A stretch of DNA of 64,000 nucleotides from CAIQJJ01 sp049325275 (GTDB lineage Bacteria; Chloroflexota; Anaerolineae; Anaerolineales; UBA4823). Location: assembly GCA_049325275.1 (NCBI GenBank), contig JBMOLU010000074.1:62001-126000 (forward strand), given 5' to 3'. Of this stretch, positions 33,636-42,950 are shown piece after piece. The notes under the pieces are model-generated. The model searched no databases, was not told the DNA's origin, and was given only the letters and a program-made list of their open reading frames with translations. Made by a program: the position numbers and the translations under genes. Positions within the stretch are counted from its first letter, which is position 1, and each line of letters opens with the position of its first letter.

Positions 33636-36600
33636 ATGTTCCACAACCCTGAAGCCCTTGAAGCCAACCCCGAAACCGCCATCGCCATCATCGGCATGGC
33701 GGGGCGTTTCCCCGGGGCCGAAGACGTCGCCGCCTTCTGGCAAAACCTGTGCGCCGGCGTCGAGGCCATCGCTGCGTTCTCCGAGCAGGACCTGCAAGAA
33801 GCCGGGATCGACGCGGCCCTGTGGAACGATCCCCACTACGTGCGCGCCAGCGGCGTGCTGGAGGAGATCGACCACTTCGATGCCGCCTTCTTCGGCTACA
33901 GCCCGCGCGAAGCCGAACTAATGGACCCGCAGCAGCGCCTGTTCCTGGAGTGCGCCTGGCATACCCTCGAGCACGCCGGCTGCAACCCCGATACGTACCC
34001 GGGCGCCATCGGCGTCTACGCCGGGGCCGGGATGAATACCTATCTGAGCCATAACGTCTACCCGGCGCGCAACCCGCTCAAGTCGGGGCGCGGCTACGAG
34101 GTGATGATCGCCAGCGACAAAGACTTCCTGGCGACGCGGGTTTGCTACAAGCTCAACCTGAAGGGACCGGGCGTGACGGTGCAGACGGCCTGCTCCACGT
34201 CGCTGGTGGCCGTCCACCTGGCCTGCCAGAGCCTGCGCAACGGCGAATGCGACCTGGCCCTGGCGGGCGGCGTCTCGCTGCGCGTGCCCCAGCGGGCCGG
34301 TTACCTGTACCAGGAAGGCATGATCCTTTCACCCGACGGGCACTGCCGCGCCTTCGATGCACAGGCGCGAGGGACCGTGATCGGCAACGGCGCAGGGCTG
34401 GTCGCGCTCAAGCTGCTGGCCAACGCCCTGGCCGACGGCGACCGCATTTACGCCGTCATCCGCGGTTCGGCGCTCAACAACGACGGCGCGCTCAAGGCCG
34501 GTTACACCGCCCCCGGGTTGGACGCCCAGGCGGCCGTCATCGCCGAAGCGCAGGGTGTGGCCGGGGTCAACGCCGATTCAATCACTTATGTGGAAGCGCA
34601 CGGCACGGGAACGCCCATCGGCGACCCGATCGAGATCGCTGCCCTGACCAAGGCCTTTCGCCTGCACACCGATCGCAAAGGCTTCTGCGCCATCGGCTCG
34701 GTCAAAACCAACCTGGGCCACCTGGACGCCGCCGCCGGGATTGCGGGGCTGATCAAAACGGCCCTGGCGCTCGAATACAAGGCCATTCCCCCTTCCCTAA
34801 ACTTCGACCAGCCCAACCCGCGCATCGACTTCGCCAACAGCCCCTTCCGCGTCAACACCCGGCTGGTCGACTGGGCCACCAACGGCGGGCCGCGCCGCGC
34901 CGGGGTCAGTGCGTTCGGTATCGGCGGCACCAACGCCCACCTGGTGCTCGAAGAAGCACCCGAATGCGCATCTTCCGGCCCTGCGCGCCCGTGGCAGCTG
35001 CTGGTGCTGTCGGCGAAAACCCAGACCGCGCTGGAGACGATTAGCGCCAACCTGGCCGCTTATTTCCAGGACAACCCGCAAACCAGCCTGGCCGACGTGG
35101 CCTACACGCTGCAAACCGGGCGCAAGCCGTTCGCCTGCCGCCGCGTGCTGGTGTGCCAGCGCGGGGAGGAAGCACAGCAGGCGCTCGCCGCGCCGGACGC
35201 TCGCCTTCTGACGGGTAATGCCGAGAACGCCGGCCGCCCGGTGGCGTTCCTGTTCACCGGGCAGGGCGCCCAATACGTGGACATGGGCCGCGAGCTGTAC
35301 GAAACCGAAACCATCTTCCGCCAATGCGTGGATGCATGCGCTAAAATCCTGCACCCTCACCTGAATCTCGACCTGCGGGGTGTGCTGTACCCCGCGCCCG
35401 AACAGGCCGAAGCCGCCGCAGAGCAGCTCAAGCAGACGGCGATCACCCAACCGGCGCTCTTCACCATCGAATATGCCCTGGCGCAGTTGTGGATGGCCTG
35501 GGGCATCCGCCCGCAGGCCATGCTCGGGCACAGCATCGGCGAGTACGTGGCAGCCTGCCTGGCGGGGGTCTTTTCACTCGAAGACGCCCTGGCCCTGGTG
35601 GCTGCGCGCGGCCGGCTGATGCAGTCGCTGCCGGCCGGTTCGATGCTGGCCGTGCCGCTGCCGGCCGAAAGCGTGCAGGCGCTCTTGGGCGCAGAAATTT
35701 CCCTGGCGGCCGTCAACGCGCCGGGGATGTGCGTGATCTCCGGCGCCACCCCGGCCATCGAACGGCTGGAACAGCGCCTGGCGCAGCAGGGCACGAACGC
35801 CCAACGCCTGCACACTTCCCACGCCTTTCACTCGGCCATGATGGAACCTATCCTGGAAGCTTTCATGCAGCAGGTGGCGCAAATTCAACTTCACCCGCCG
35901 CAAATTCCCTACCTTTCCAACGTAACCGGCACCTGGATCGAAGCTGTCCAGGCCACCGACCCGGCCTACTGGGGCAAACACCTGCGCCAGGCCGTACGCT
36001 TTGCCGAGGGCGTGGGCGAACTGCTCAAGGAGCCGAAACGCGTGCTGCTGGAAGTCGGCCCCGGGCGCACCCTGGCCACACTGGCAATGCGCCATCCGGC
36101 GCGCAGCGCCGAACAGGCCGTGCTGCCCTCCCTGCGCCACCCACAAGATCAACAACCGGATGCCGCCTTCCTGCTGACGAGCCTGGGCAAATTGTGGATT
36201 GCCGGGGTAAACGTCGATTGGGAAGGCTTCCACGCGGGCGAACAGCGCCAACGCCTGCCGCTGCCGGCCTATCCCTTCGAACGGCAGCGCTACTGGATCG
36301 ATGCAGGCCCTGCCGAAAGCAGCCCCGCACCCACCGAAAGCCCCCTGGCCCGCAAACCCGACCCGGCCGACTGGTTCTACCTGCCCACCTGGAAGCGCAG
36401 CCCGCTTTCACCCTATCCGGTGCAAGGCCTGCCGGCTGACGCTGCGTGGCTGATCTTTCTCGATGAATACGGCCTGGGTGAGGCCCTGGTGCGCCAACTG
36501 GAAGAAGCCGGACAGGCAGCTTTCACGGTAAAACCCGGCCCGGCGTTCGCCTGGCTGGGCGCCCGCCATTACGCGCTCAACCCGGAGCGCCCCGAAGATT

Positions 36601-39281
36601 ACGAAGCTCTGCTGCTCGAACTGCGCACCGGGCCAAAAGGCAACCTGCCGACGCAGTGGGTACACCTGTGGCAGCTCGCCGCGGGAGAGGCGGACGGCGA
36701 GGCCATCGAGCGTCTCGAAAGCATCCAGTCGCACGGTTTCTACAGCCTGATGTACCTGGCGCAGGCCCTGGGCCGCCAGAACTACACCGGGGAACTGCAA
36801 ATCAATTTGATCGCCGACCGCTTGTACAGCGTGCTGGGAGAAAAAATCCGGCAGCCAGCCCGCGCCACGGCGGCGGGGCTGGCCAGGGTGCTGCCGTACG
36901 AGTACCCCAACCTGCGCTGCCGCAGTATCGACATCGATTTTTCGCCTGCCGAAGAGCCACACCGCGCCGCCAGCAGCCTGCTGGCCGAGATGGCGACGCG
37001 CCCGGCAGGCACGCCCGGCGAAACCGTTGCCTACCGCGGTGGGCAGCGGTGGGTGCAGGTCTACGATCCGATCCGCCTCGACCGGCAGGTCACCGATCCG
37101 GCTGCGCTGAACCTGAGAGAAAAAGGTGTGTACCTGATCAGCGGTGGGCTGGGCGGGATGGGACTGGCCCTGGCCCAATGGCTGGCAGAGACCGTCCATG
37201 CCCGCCTGGTACTGCTCGGACGCCGCGGAGCGATCGCTCCGCAAGCCCTGCAAGCGCTGACGGAGGCCGGCGCAGAAGTACTCGTGATCCAGGCGGACGT
37301 CACCGACGCAGGCCAGATGGCGAACGCCGTCCGGCAGGCTGAGGAACGCTTTGGCGCGCTTCACGGGGCCATTCACGCCGCCGGGGTGCCCGGTGGCGGC
37401 ATGCTGCAAGTGAAAACTCGCGCCGACACAGAGAAGGTGCTGGCTCCCAAGCTGCGCGGCAGCCTGGCGCTGGCCGGCGCGCTGCGCCGGCAGGCGCTGG
37501 ATTTCTTCGTCCTGTGCGCATCGATCAACACGCTGGTTCCCCGCATGGGGCAGGGCGACTACTGCGCCGCCAACGCCTTCCTCGAAGCGCTGGCCGGCTC
37601 GGACGCCCTGGCGAACGCCCGCCAGGTGCACTGCGTTCAATGGGACACCTGGCGTGAAGTTGGCATGGCCGCAGCGGCCTACCGGGCGCTGTCCAAACCC
37701 GGCCAGGCCAAGGCTACGCATCCGCTGCTCGACGAGTGCCTGAAGATGGACGCCGCCGGCGCGGTGTTTGCGACCCGCTTCCACGTTGGCACCCAGTGGG
37801 TGCTGCACGAGCACGGCGTGTTAGGAAAGCCGACCGTGCCCGGAACGGCCTACCTCGAAATGGCGCGTGCCGCCTTCGAAGCCTGCACCGGCCGGGAAGC
37901 CGTCGAAATTCAGGACGCCTTTTTCCTGGCGCCGCTCGTGCTGAAAGGTGACGAAGCGCGGGAAGTGCGCACCGTGCTGCAAAAGACGGATGCTGGGTTT
38001 GCCTTTTCCGTTTTGAGCCAGGCCGGCCCGCAGCGCTGGCAGACCCACGCCAGGGGCCAGCTGCTGGCGTTGGAAGAAGCCCCCGTCCGGGCAGCCGAAA
38101 TCGAAGAGATCGGCCAGCGTTGCAGCCCGCAGCGCATCGATGCGCCCTTGACGCAGGCTCGTTTGGGGCATTTCGACCTGCAACGGCGACCGATCGAGCG
38201 CGGCATCGACACCCAGGGCGCGCCGCTCGTCGTGGATGCGCTCGTCATCGCCGATCACGGCGACCCGGCGCAGACGCGCACGATGGAATTCGGCCCGCGC
38301 TGGCAGGGCTTACGGTGGGTACGCCTCGGCCCGCAGGAGGGCGTGGCCTGCTTTACGCTGCCGGAAGGCTGCCAGGACGAACCGCAGGCTTACCGGCTGC
38401 ACCCGGCCCTGCTCGACTTTGCCACCAGCTTCCTGCGGCTCTTCAAAAGCGAAGGCAGCTACCTGCCGCTTTCGTACAAGCGCCTGCGCGCCTACCGCGG
38501 GCTGACCGGCAGCATCCACAGCTACGCACGTTTCGCCAACCCGGCCAACGCATCCAACGTCACCGTGAGCTTCGACCTGGCGATCACCGACGGCGAGGGG
38601 CGCATCCTGGTCGAGATCGACGAGTTTTCCGCCATGCGCATCGAAGACACGGCCAAGCTGGCCGTAACGGAGCGTTCGCTGGAGTTGCCCCCGGCGCTCG
38701 AAAAACTGCTGCAAACCGCCGGGGCATATCCCGACGACTTCGCCATACGCCTGTCTTCGCAGGAGGGCGTGGACGTGCTGAAGCGCATCTTGCACACCAA
38801 TTTACCACAGGTGGTCGTCTCCACCAGCAGCCTGGCCGCCCGCATCGAACAGGCAAAAGCGCTGCGCACAGCGGCCTTCGCCGGCGATGTGCCTGCCGCA
38901 GGGGCCGGCCGGCCCAAGCACCAACGCCCGAACCTGCTCACCGGCTTTGCGCCGCCGCGCAACGAGATCGAGCAGAAGCTGGCGAAAATCTGGGAAGACG
39001 TGCTGCGCCTGCAACCGGTCGGCATTCACGATAACTTTTTCGAGCTGGGCGGCGACTCGCTCCTGATCACGCAGGTGCATGCCCTGTTCAAGGCTCAATT
39101 CGAGCGCGAAGTTTCCGTCGCCACGCTGCTCCAGTACCCCACGATTGCCGACCTGGCGCAATTTCTGCACGCACAGGCCAAAGCGCCCCAGGTCAGTTTC
39201 GAGAAAGTGCAGCAGCGCGCCGGCCAGCAAAAAGAAGCGCTGAAGCGCCGCAGCGAAAAGCGGCGGCAAAAGACAGCCTGA
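33636..39281 (+). CDS. Type I PKS module: KS-AT-KR-DH-ACP
   Basis: The protein has 1881 residues. The KS has Cys186 (TACSTS), His322 (EAHGTG) and His362 (TNLGHL). The AT is intact: GHSIGEY with Ser633, and HAFHS at 729-733, the malonyl-CoA signature. A structural half-domain starts at the ADWFYLPTW linker (about 911); the KR has GGLGGMG (about 1170), Ser1296, Tyr1309 and Asn1313. After the KR, not before it, lies a DH-like hot-dog domain with HGVLGKPTVP (His1393), EFGPRWQGL and HPALLD (Asp1594); Gln/His four residues after that Asp is Ser. The ACP has LGGDSLL (Ser1808). The tail is Lys/Arg/Gln-rich. It extends acyl-Gly by a malonate unit, probably reduced and dehydrated. Confidence 0.92.
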   Translation: MFHNPEALEANPETAIAIIGMAGRFPGAEDVAAFWQNLCAGVEAIAAFSEQDLQEAGIDAALWNDPHYVRASGVLEEIDHFDAAFFGYSPREAELMDPQQRLFLECAWHTLEHAGCNPDTYPGAIGVYAGAGMNTYLSHNVYPARNPLKSGRGYEVMIASDKDFLATRVCYKLNLKGPGVTVQTACSTSLVAVHLACQSLRNGECDLALAGGVSLRVPQRAGYLYQEGMILSPDGHCRAFDAQARGTVIGNGAGLVALKLLANALADGDRIYAVIRGSALNNDGALKAGYTAPGLDAQAAVIAEAQGVAGVNADSITYVEAHGTGTPIGDPIEIAALTKAFRLHTDRKGFCAIGSVKTNLGHLDAAAGIAGLIKTALALEYKAIPPSLNFDQPNPRIDFANSPFRVNTRLVDWATNGGPRRAGVSAFGIGGTNAHLVLEEAPECASSGPARPWQLLVLSAKTQTALETISANLAAYFQDNPQTSLADVAYTLQTGRKPFACRRVLVCQRGEEAQQALAAPDARLLTGNAENAGRPVAFLFTGQGAQYVDMGRELYETETIFRQCVDACAKILHPHLNLDLRGVLYPAPEQAEAAAEQLKQTAITQPALFTIEYALAQLWMAWGIRPQAMLGHSIGEYVAACLAGVFSLEDALALVAARGRLMQSLPAGSMLAVPLPAESVQALLGAEISLAAVNAPGMCVISGATPAIERLEQRLAQQGTNAQRLHTSHAFHSAMMEPILEAFMQQVAQIQLHPPQIPYLSNVTGTWIEAVQATDPAYWGKHLRQAVRFAEGVGELLKEPKRVLLEVGPGRTLATLAMRHPARSAEQAVLPSLRHPQDQQPDAAFLLTSLGKLWIAGVNVDWEGFHAGEQRQRLPLPAYPFERQRYWIDAGPAESSPAPTESPLARKPDPADWFYLPTWKRSPLSPYPVQGLPADAAWLIFLDEYGLGEALVRQLEEAGQAAFTVKPGPAFAWLGARHYALNPERPEDYEALLLELRTGPKGNLPTQWVHLWQLAAGEADGEAIERLESIQSHGFYSLMYLAQALGRQNYTGELQINLIADRLYSVLGEKIRQPARATAAGLARVLPYEYPNLRCRSIDIDFSPAEEPHRAASSLLAEMATRPAGTPGETVAYRGGQRWVQVYDPIRLDRQVTDPAALNLREKGVYLISGGLGGMGLALAQWLAETVHARLVLLGRRGAIAPQALQALTEAGAEVLVIQADVTDAGQMANAVRQAEERFGALHGAIHAAGVPGGGMLQVKTRADTEKVLAPKLRGSLALAGALRRQALDFFVLCASINTLVPRMGQGDYCAANAFLEALAGSDALANARQVHCVQWDTWREVGMAAAAYRALSKPGQAKATHPLLDECLKMDAAGAVFATRFHVGTQWVLHEHGVLGKPTVPGTAYLEMARAAFEACTGREAVEIQDAFFLAPLVLKGDEAREVRTVLQKTDAGFAFSVLSQAGPQRWQTHARGQLLALEEAPVRAAEIEEIGQRCSPQRIDAPLTQARLGHFDLQRRPIERGIDTQGAPLVVDALVIADHGDPAQTRTMEFGPRWQGLRWVRLGPQEGVACFTLPEGCQDEPQAYRLHPALLDFATSFLRLFKSEGSYLPLSYKRLRAYRGLTGSIHSYARFANPANASNVTVSFDLAITDGEGRILVEIDEFSAMRIEDTAKLAVTERSLELPPALEKLLQTAGAYPDDFAIRLSSQEGVDVLKRILHTNLPQVVVSTSSLAARIEQAKALRTAAFAGDVPAAGAGRPKHQRPNLLTGFAPPRNEIEQKLAKIWEDVLRLQPVGIHDNFFELGGDSLLITQVHALFKAQFEREVSVATLLQYPTIADLAQFLHAQAKAPQVSFEKVQQRAGQQKEALKRRSEKRRQKTA

Positions 39282-39305
39282 CGGCTGCACAACGGTTTTT
39301 GGACG

Positions 39306-41108
39306 ATGTTAACCAGTCAACAACGCCAACTGCTCTTGCAATATCTCGGGCCGCTGTGGAAGAAGAGCCTGCTGCTGCTCGCCCTGCTGCTGTTGGGCGT
39401 CGGGCTGCAGCTCGCCAACCCGCAGATCATGAGCGATTTCATCGACACATTAGGCGCCGCAGGGACCATGGCCAGCGCAAGCGCAGCAGATTCCGGGCAG
39501 GACCCGCTGCTGCGGCTGGCGCTGGCCTTTTTGGGCGTTTCGCTGCTCTCGCAGCTGGTTGGGGTGATCGCCACCTATATCGGCGAAGACATCGGCTGGC
39601 GCACCACCAACGCCCTGCGCACCGATCTGGCACGTCACTGCCTGGGCCTGGATATGTCTTTCCACAACGCGCACACCCCTGGCGAGATGATCGAACGCCT
39701 GGATGGGGACGTTTCCACGCTGGCGAATTTCTTCTCGCAGCTCGTCGTGCGCATCGGCAGCAACGTACTGCTGCTGATCGGCGTGCTGCTGCTCCTGCTG
39801 AAGGAAGACTGGCGCGTCAGCCTGGCGCTCCTGGCCTACATCGGCCTGGCCTTTCTCGGCCTGGGCAGCCTGCAACGCATCGCCGTTGCATATTGGGAGG
39901 CCATCCGGCAGGCGAGCGCCGACCTGTTCGGCTTCCTGGAAGAACAACTGGCCGGCACGGAAGACATCCGCTCGAACGGGGCCGAGGCGTACGTGATGGG
40001 TCGCCTGTTCGAGTTCAGCGCGGCCTACCTACGCAAGGCGCTGCGCGGCGTCTCGATGAATACTCTGATCGGAGCGCTGTGGATCGGGCTGTACGTCGCC
40101 GGGCAAGCGATCGCCTTCGTATCGGGCTATTTCCTGATGCGCGCCGGGCTGATCACGTTGGGCGCCGTTTACCTGATCGTTTACTGCACACATTTTGTCT
40201 TTCAGCGGTTGCTCGAGGTGGCCGTCCAGATTCAGGACTTACAGCAGGCCGGGGCCAGCAGCGAACGCATCCGTGCACTGCTGGTCACCGAGAGCAAGCT
40301 CGCCGGCAGCCCCAACCCGGCACCGCTTCCGGCCGGGCCGCTCGCCGTGACTTTCGACCGGGTCACGTTCGGCTACAACGAGTCCGAAGCGGTTTTGCGC
40401 GACGTGTCGTTTCACCTGCCCGCCGGCCAGACCCTGGGGCTGTTGGGGCGCACCGGCAGCGGCAAAACGACCCTGACGCGGCTCGTCTTCCGCCTGTACG
40501 ACCCGCTTCAAGGCGCAATCTGCCTGGCGGCCAGCGAAAACGGCGCTACGCCGGGGCCGGGCTGGGACATCCGCCGGGTAGCCCCGGCGCAGCTCTGCGA
40601 ACGGGTCGGGATGGTGACGCAAAACGTCCAGTTGTTCGACGCCTCGGTCCGCGACAACGTCACCTTCTTCGATGCCGGCATTCCCGATGAAAAAATTCTG
40701 CAAGCCATCGACGGCCTGGGGCTTTCGGCCTGGTACCGGGCGCTGCCCCACGGCCTGGACAGCCGCATCGATTCATCCGGCAAGAACCTTTCCGCCGGTG
40801 AGGCGCAGTTGCTGGCATTCACGCGCATTTTTCTCAAGGACCCCGGCGTGATCATTCTGGACGAGGCATCTTCCCGCCTGGATGCCGGCAGCGAAAGGCT
40901 GATCGAGGCAGCCATCGAAAAGCTGCTCGAAAACCGCACCGGCATCATCATCGCCCACCGCCTGCATACCGTGCAGCGCGCCGACCACATCCTGATCCTC
41001 GAAAACGGGAAGGTGCAAGAATTCGGCCGCCGCCGGGACCTGGCGCACGACCCGGCGTCCCGCTTTTCCGGGCTGCTGCAAACCAACCTGGCGGAGGTGC
41101 TGGCATGA
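39306..41108 (+). CDS. ABC exporter half-transporter A (TMD-NBD), catalytic-Glu subunit
   Basis: The protein has 600 residues: six membrane helices in about 1-320 followed by an ATPase domain. Walker A is GRTGSGKTT (about 381-389), the signature motif is the degenerate LSAGEAQ, and Walker B is VIILDEASSRLD with catalytic Glu present. The H-loop is IIIAHRLHTV. It overlaps the next ABC gene by 4 bp and complements its defects, indicating a heterodimer. Placed inside the PKS/NRPS operon, it most likely exports the cluster product or an acylated precursor. Confidence 0.92.
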   Translation: MLTSQQRQLLLQYLGPLWKKSLLLLALLLLGVGLQLANPQIMSDFIDTLGAAGTMASASAADSGQDPLLRLALAFLGVSLLSQLVGVIATYIGEDIGWRTTNALRTDLARHCLGLDMSFHNAHTPGEMIERLDGDVSTLANFFSQLVVRIGSNVLLLIGVLLLLLKEDWRVSLALLAYIGLAFLGLGSLQRIAVAYWEAIRQASADLFGFLEEQLAGTEDIRSNGAEAYVMGRLFEFSAAYLRKALRGVSMNTLIGALWIGLYVAGQAIAFVSGYFLMRAGLITLGAVYLIVYCTHFVFQRLLEVAVQIQDLQQAGASSERIRALLVTESKLAGSPNPAPLPAGPLAVTFDRVTFGYNESEAVLRDVSFHLPAGQTLGLLGRTGSGKTTLTRLVFRLYDPLQGAICLAASENGATPGPGWDIRRVAPAQLCERVGMVTQNVQLFDASVRDNVTFFDAGIPDEKILQAIDGLGLSAWYRALPHGLDSRIDSSGKNLSAGEAQLLAFTRIFLKDPGVIILDEASSRLDAGSERLIEAAIEKLLENRTGIIIAHRLHTVQRADHILILENGKVQEFGRRRDLAHDPASRFSGLLQTNLAEVLA

Positions 41109-42928
41109 GCGCAGGTGGCGAAAAAACGGTGGCCGGTATCGACACCGGGCGGTTCGTTTGGGGCCTGATGCGCTTTGCGCCCGCGCTTTTTTCGCTGACC
41201 ACGCTGGTACGCTGCCTGTACTTGCTGACCTACCTGGTGCCCGGGTTGATCGCCCGCGAAGTCTTCAACCTGCTGGCACCGGGCGCGCCGGCGGGGTGGA
41301 ATTTGTGGACGCTGGTGGCCCTATTGGCGGGCAGCGGGCTGGCGCAAATCCTGGCGACGTACGTCCAGGCGCGGCTGGACACGCCCTTCGCCATCCGCAT
41401 GCACACGCTGCTGCGCAAGAACTTGCTGCGGCAGGTGCTCCAGCAGCCGGGAGCCTGCGCCCTGCCGGAGACGAGCGGCGAGGCCATCAGCCGCTTCCGT
41501 GAAGACGTAGAAATCCCCGCCTACCTCGTGCTGCGCTTCGGCGACATGGCAGCCAACGGTGTGTACGCCGCGCTGGCGATGTCGATTTTGCTCAACCTTT
41601 CGGCGACCATCACCCTGGCAGCGGTGATCCCGCTGGCGGTCATCCTGGCGGTGGCGCAGGTGGCCGCCCAACGCGTCGAGGGCTACCGCCGGGCGGCGCG
41701 CCAGGCGAGCGGCCAGGTGGCTGGCTTCATCGCCGAGAGCTTCGGGGCGGTGCAGGCTATCAAAGTGGCCAACGCCAACGAGCGCATCCTCGCCCGTTTC
41801 TCCGCGCTCAACGAAACCCGCCGCCGGGCGGCGCTGCAAGACCGCCTGTTCAGCGAGGTGCTGGAATCGATCTTCCGCCACTCCGTCAACCTGGGGGTGG
41901 GTGTCGTCCTGCTCCTGGCGCCGCGCTTTCTGCGAAGCGGCCAGTTGACCATCGGCGACATGGCCCTGTTCGTCTATTATCTCGACATCGTCACCCGGGC
42001 GGTCGGCCAGGCCGGCTCGTTGTGGGCGCACTACAAACAGGCCGGCGTGTCCATCCAGCGCATCGCCCACCTGCTCCCCAACGCAACGGCCCAAAGCCTG
42101 GTGGAACCCGGCCCGCTGTACCTGGACGGGCAGCGGCCGACGGCGCCCGTCCCGCCCAAGACGACGTCCGATCGCCTGGAAGAATTGCGCGCCAGCGGTT
42201 TGCGTTTCCGCTACCCGGGTTCCGGGCGAGGGATCGATGGCATCGACTTGAAGCTCAGGCGCGGCGATTTCATCGTCGTCACCGGGCAGGTCGGCGCCGG
42301 CAAAAGCACGCTCCTGCGGGTGCTGTTGGGCCTGCTGCCGCGCGACGGCGGTGAAATCTGCTGGAACGGCCAGGTGGTAAAAGACCCGGCGTCCTTCTTC
42401 GTGCCGCCGCGCAGCGCCTACACGGCACAGGTACCGCGCCTGTTCAGCACGAGCCTGCGCGAGAATATCCTGCTCGGTCTGCCCGAAGAAACGGTCGACA
42501 TGGATGAAGCCATCCGGGCTGCCGTGATGGAACAGGACGTGCAGGCGCTGGAAAACGGCCTGGATACCCTTGTCGGCTCACGCGGCGTCAAGCTTTCGGG
42601 CGGGCAGTGCCAGCGTTCGGCGGCGGCCCGCATGTTTGCCCGCCAGGCGGCGCTGCTCGTCTTCGACGATCTCTCCAGCGCATTGGACGTGGAAACGGAA
42701 CAGGCCTTGTGGCAGCGGCTGTTTTCCCAGGACGGCACGGCAGACTGCGCCCCGCCCACCTGCCTGGTCGTTTCTCACCGCAGGGCCGCCCTGCAGCGCG
42801 CCGATCACATCCTCGTCTTGAAAGATGGGCGCATCGCAGCCGAAGGCCGGCTCGAGGAGTTGCTGGCCAAAAGCGAAGCGATGCGGCTTTTGTGGACGGA
42901 TCGAGAAGAGACTGTACTGGCGAAATAA
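41105..42928 (+). CDS. ABC exporter half-transporter B (TMD-NBD), degenerate Walker B
   Basis: The protein has 607 residues with six membrane helices and a C-terminal ATPase domain. Walker A is GQVGAGKST (about 394-402), the signature is canonical LSGGQCQRS, but Walker B is LLVFDDLSSALD, with Asp where the catalytic Glu should be. Paired with subunit A, which has Glu but LSAGE, this gives one canonical and one degenerate ATP site, as in known heterodimeric exporters such as TM287/288. A linker of about 50 residues before the ATPase is rich in Pro and Thr. It starts in the ATGA of the previous gene. Confidence 0.92.
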   Translation: MSAGGEKTVAGIDTGRFVWGLMRFAPALFSLTTLVRCLYLLTYLVPGLIAREVFNLLAPGAPAGWNLWTLVALLAGSGLAQILATYVQARLDTPFAIRMHTLLRKNLLRQVLQQPGACALPETSGEAISRFREDVEIPAYLVLRFGDMAANGVYAALAMSILLNLSATITLAAVIPLAVILAVAQVAAQRVEGYRRAARQASGQVAGFIAESFGAVQAIKVANANERILARFSALNETRRRAALQDRLFSEVLESIFRHSVNLGVGVVLLLAPRFLRSGQLTIGDMALFVYYLDIVTRAVGQAGSLWAHYKQAGVSIQRIAHLLPNATAQSLVEPGPLYLDGQRPTAPVPPKTTSDRLEELRASGLRFRYPGSGRGIDGIDLKLRRGDFIVVTGQVGAGKSTLLRVLLGLLPRDGGEICWNGQVVKDPASFFVPPRSAYTAQVPRLFSTSLRENILLGLPEETVDMDEAIRAAVMEQDVQALENGLDTLVGSRGVKLSGGQCQRSAAARMFARQAALLVFDDLSSALDVETEQALWQRLFSQDGTADCAPPTCLVVSHRRAALQRADHILVLKDGRIAAEGRLEELLAKSEAMRLLWTDREETVLAK

Positions 42929-42950
42929 ATTTTGTTAGAGAAGAGACAGC

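Noticed and set aside
36408..37814. 468-residue minus-strand frame opposite the first PKS
   Set aside because: It is a mirror frame of the KR region without conserved features.
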